Shown piece by piece: positions 7,437 to 7,918 of a stretch of DNA of 7,918 bases (the stretch's first letter is position 1; every line of letters begins with the position of its first letter). The stretch comes from an uncultured Pseudomonadota bacterium (GTDB lineage: Bacteria; Pseudomonadota; Gammaproteobacteria; Methylococcales; Methylomonadaceae), in the NCBI GenBank assembly GCA_903953455.1, contig CAJBJW010000034.1:1-7918 (forward strand), read 5' to 3'. Below the pieces are notes generated by a model. The model did not search any database and was not told the origin of the DNA. It saw nothing but the letters and a program-made list of their open reading frames with translations. Both the position numbers and the translations under genes were made by a program.

Positions 7437-7461
7437 CAAAATTAGCGTCAATATTTATAAT
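7433..7461 (+). promoter_or_regulatory. Full-consensus sigma70 promoter of the tRNA gene
   Basis: TTGACA (7433-7438) and TATAAT (7456-7461) are both perfect and separated by exactly 17 bp. Transcription should start at about 7467-7469, 7-9 nt before the mature tRNA 5' end. The -35 box contains the TGA stop codon of ychF (7434-7436), so promoter and coding end share bases. Such a strong promoter fits a stable RNA gene. The stretch just after the -10 is AT-rich rather than the GC-rich discriminator typical of stringently controlled tRNA promoters. Confidence 0.9.
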
Positions 7462-7475
7462 TAATAGATAATTAC

Positions 7476-7552
7476 GGCGATGTAGCTCAGTTGGTTAGAG
7501 CGTGGGATTCATAACCCCAAGGTCGGTGGTTCGACCCCACCCATCGCCACCA
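7476..7552 (+). tRNA. tRNA-Met (CAT anticodon), probably elongator
   Basis: A 77-nt cloverleaf with encoded CCA. Acceptor GGCGATG (7476-7482) pairs with CATCGCC (7542-7548); D stem GCTC/GAGC (7485-7488/7498-7501) with loop AGTTGGTTA; anticodon loop TTCATAA with CAT at 7510-7512; variable loop AGGTC; T stem GGTGG/CCACC (7525-7529/7537-7541) with loop TTCGACC; discriminator A7549 and CCA 7550-7552. The G1-C72 pair and C11-G24 rule against the initiator, which has a 1-72 mismatch and A11-U24. A lysidine-modified tRNA-Ile(CAT) would usually show C4-G69 and C5-G68; here these are G-C and A-U, so elongator Met is preferred, though not proved. The last anticodon-stem pair (A31, C39) is mismatched. 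Confidence 0.93.
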
Positions 7553-7560
7553 AATATATC

Positions 7561-7591
7561 AAAGGCTTAGAGTAAAATCGAAGCCTTTTTT
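7561..7591 (+). terminator. Rho-independent terminator after the tRNA
   Basis: AAAGGCTT (7561-7568) pairs perfectly over 8 bp with AAGCCTTT (7581-7588) around a 12-nt loop. The stem runs into six Ts at 7586-7591. It lies 8 nt after the tRNA CCA end and should end the tRNA transcript and separate it from the gene at 7741. Confidence 0.85.
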
Positions 7592-7660
7592 ATGCTCGTT
7601 GAAAAAATACTCCAATTTTGCTCCATCTCAAAATAAAACCCCACAACAAACCGCAACAAG

Positions 7661-7677
7661 TGACGATAAAATCGTCA
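7661..7677. repeat. Perfect inverted repeat, candidate operator
   Basis: TGACGAT-aaa-ATCGTCA has 7-bp arms and a 3-bp centre. It lies about 24 bp upstream of the TATAAT at 7701 and centres near -44 relative to the expected transcription start, where a regulator would touch the -35 region. The following TCATCG partly repeats the right arm. It lacks a T-tract directly after the stem, so a terminator is less likely. Which protein binds it, if any, cannot be read from the sequence. Confidence 0.5.
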
Positions 7678-7700
7678 TCGTTTTGCATTCATTTCAGTTG

Positions 7701-7706
7701 TATAAT
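7701..7706 (+). promoter_or_regulatory. -10 box candidate for the HipA-like gene
   Basis: TATAAT lies 34 nt before ATG 7741. At 17 bp upstream the -35 position reads TCGTTT, a poor match. TTGCAT (7683-7688) is a better hexamer but only 12 bp away. A promoter that depends on an activator, or is weak, fits; the assignment is tentative. Confidence 0.4.
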
Positions 7707-7740
7707 CTCAACCAAAATCATTGCTGAAAAATAGCAACTT

Positions 7741-7918
7741 ATGGTCTATCCAATTATTCAAATTCCCGATAACGCAGCCGATTTACCCGAACAACAAGGT
7801 ACCAAAACAAAGTATTGGGTACGATTGAAAAATGATAACCAAAAAATGCTGTTCAAAATCGGGCGTGAAAATACAGGTGAAAATTGGGCTGAAAAGGTAA
7901 CGTGTGAATTAGCTGAAC
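7741..7918 (+). CDS. HipA-like kinase domain protein, N-terminal part (cut by window end)
   Basis: The open frame runs from ATG 7741 to the window end (59 codons visible). An in-frame TAG at 7732-7734 makes 7741 the first possible ATG, although no good Shine-Dalgarno precedes it. Visible landmarks are GTKTKYW (20-26), a beta-strand MLFK (36-39) and RENTGENWAEK (42-52). This pattern (GTK-x-K-aromatic, LFK, then TGE-x-WAEK) is one I associate with stand-alone HipA-like kinases annotated as HipA domain proteins. Lys39 and Glu51 could be the kinase ATP-site Lys and its partner Glu (inference). Classic HipA is a Ser/Thr kinase toxin with HipB encoded upstream; no HipB-like frame is seen here. The family call rests on this short segment, and the catalytic loop is outside the window. 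Confidence 0.65.
   Translation, partial: MVYPIIQIPDNAADLPEQQGTKTKYWVRLKNDNQKMLFKIGRENTGENWAEKVTCELAE

Noticed and set aside
7119..7451. Minus-strand open frame opposite the ychF 3' end
   Set aside because: It covers the conserved TGS domain on the other strand and overlaps the tRNA promoter; it resembles no family I know.
7661..7683. Palindrome as a second terminator
   Set aside because: The stem is followed by TCGTTTTG rather than a continuous T-tract, and a good terminator already ends the tRNA transcript at 7591.
7553..7918. Attachment-site copy of the tRNA 3' end
   Set aside because: I looked for a repeat of the CATCGCCACCA end in the remaining sequence and found none.
1..7918. CRISPR array or insertion sequence
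   Set aside because: No regularly spaced direct repeats, transposase frames or long terminal inverted repeats are visible; nearly all sequence is accounted for by housekeeping genes.

Overview
The window looks like a chromosomal segment of an AT-rich gammaproteobacterium. DnaN, GyrB, Lgt, ThyA, MltB and YchF all read closest to the Escherichia coli versions I can recall. DnaN (366 aa), GyrB (804 aa from the preferred start) and YchF (363 aa) have exactly the E. coli lengths, and GyrB carries the long Gram-negative type C-terminal half. I cannot name the genus. A low-GC lineage outside the Enterobacterales, such as the Thiotrichales/Beggiatoales, would fit but is a guess.

Layout: every recognised gene is on the + strand. 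dnaN (9-1109) is followed by a 110-nt gap holding a likely promoter and two overlapping inverted repeats, then gyrB (1220-3634). There is no recF between them. gyrB runs into lgt (3637-4425) after 2 nt, lgt overlaps thyA (4422-5255) by ATGA, and thyA is followed after 11 nt by mltB (5267-6301, GTG start with a good ribosome binding site). A 43-nt gap separates mltB from ychF (6345-7436). A full-consensus sigma70 promoter, whose -35 box contains the ychF stop codon, drives a tRNA-Met(CAT) gene (7476-7552) that ends in an intrinsic terminator (7561-7591). After about 150 nt of AC-rich spacer, with a perfect 7-bp-arm inverted repeat and an isolated TATAAT, a HipA-like kinase gene begins at 7741 and is cut by the window end.

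How the genes work together: dnaN and gyrB are the usual replication-origin-proximal genes (sliding clamp, DNA gyrase). thyA supplies dTMP for DNA synthesis. lgt puts the lipid on prolipoproteins, and the mltB product is itself a lipoprotein with a clear lipobox, so enzyme and substrate sit in one gene string. ychF is a universally conserved translation-associated P-loop NTPase beside a tRNA gene. Most of the window is ordinary housekeeping DNA. I see no convincing new multi-gene system. The points worth a second look are the compact gyrB-lgt-thyA-mltB string, a few substitutions at normally conserved sites (GyrB K139, DnaN A363, YchF D210), the regulatory palindromes, and the HipA-like gene at the right edge.
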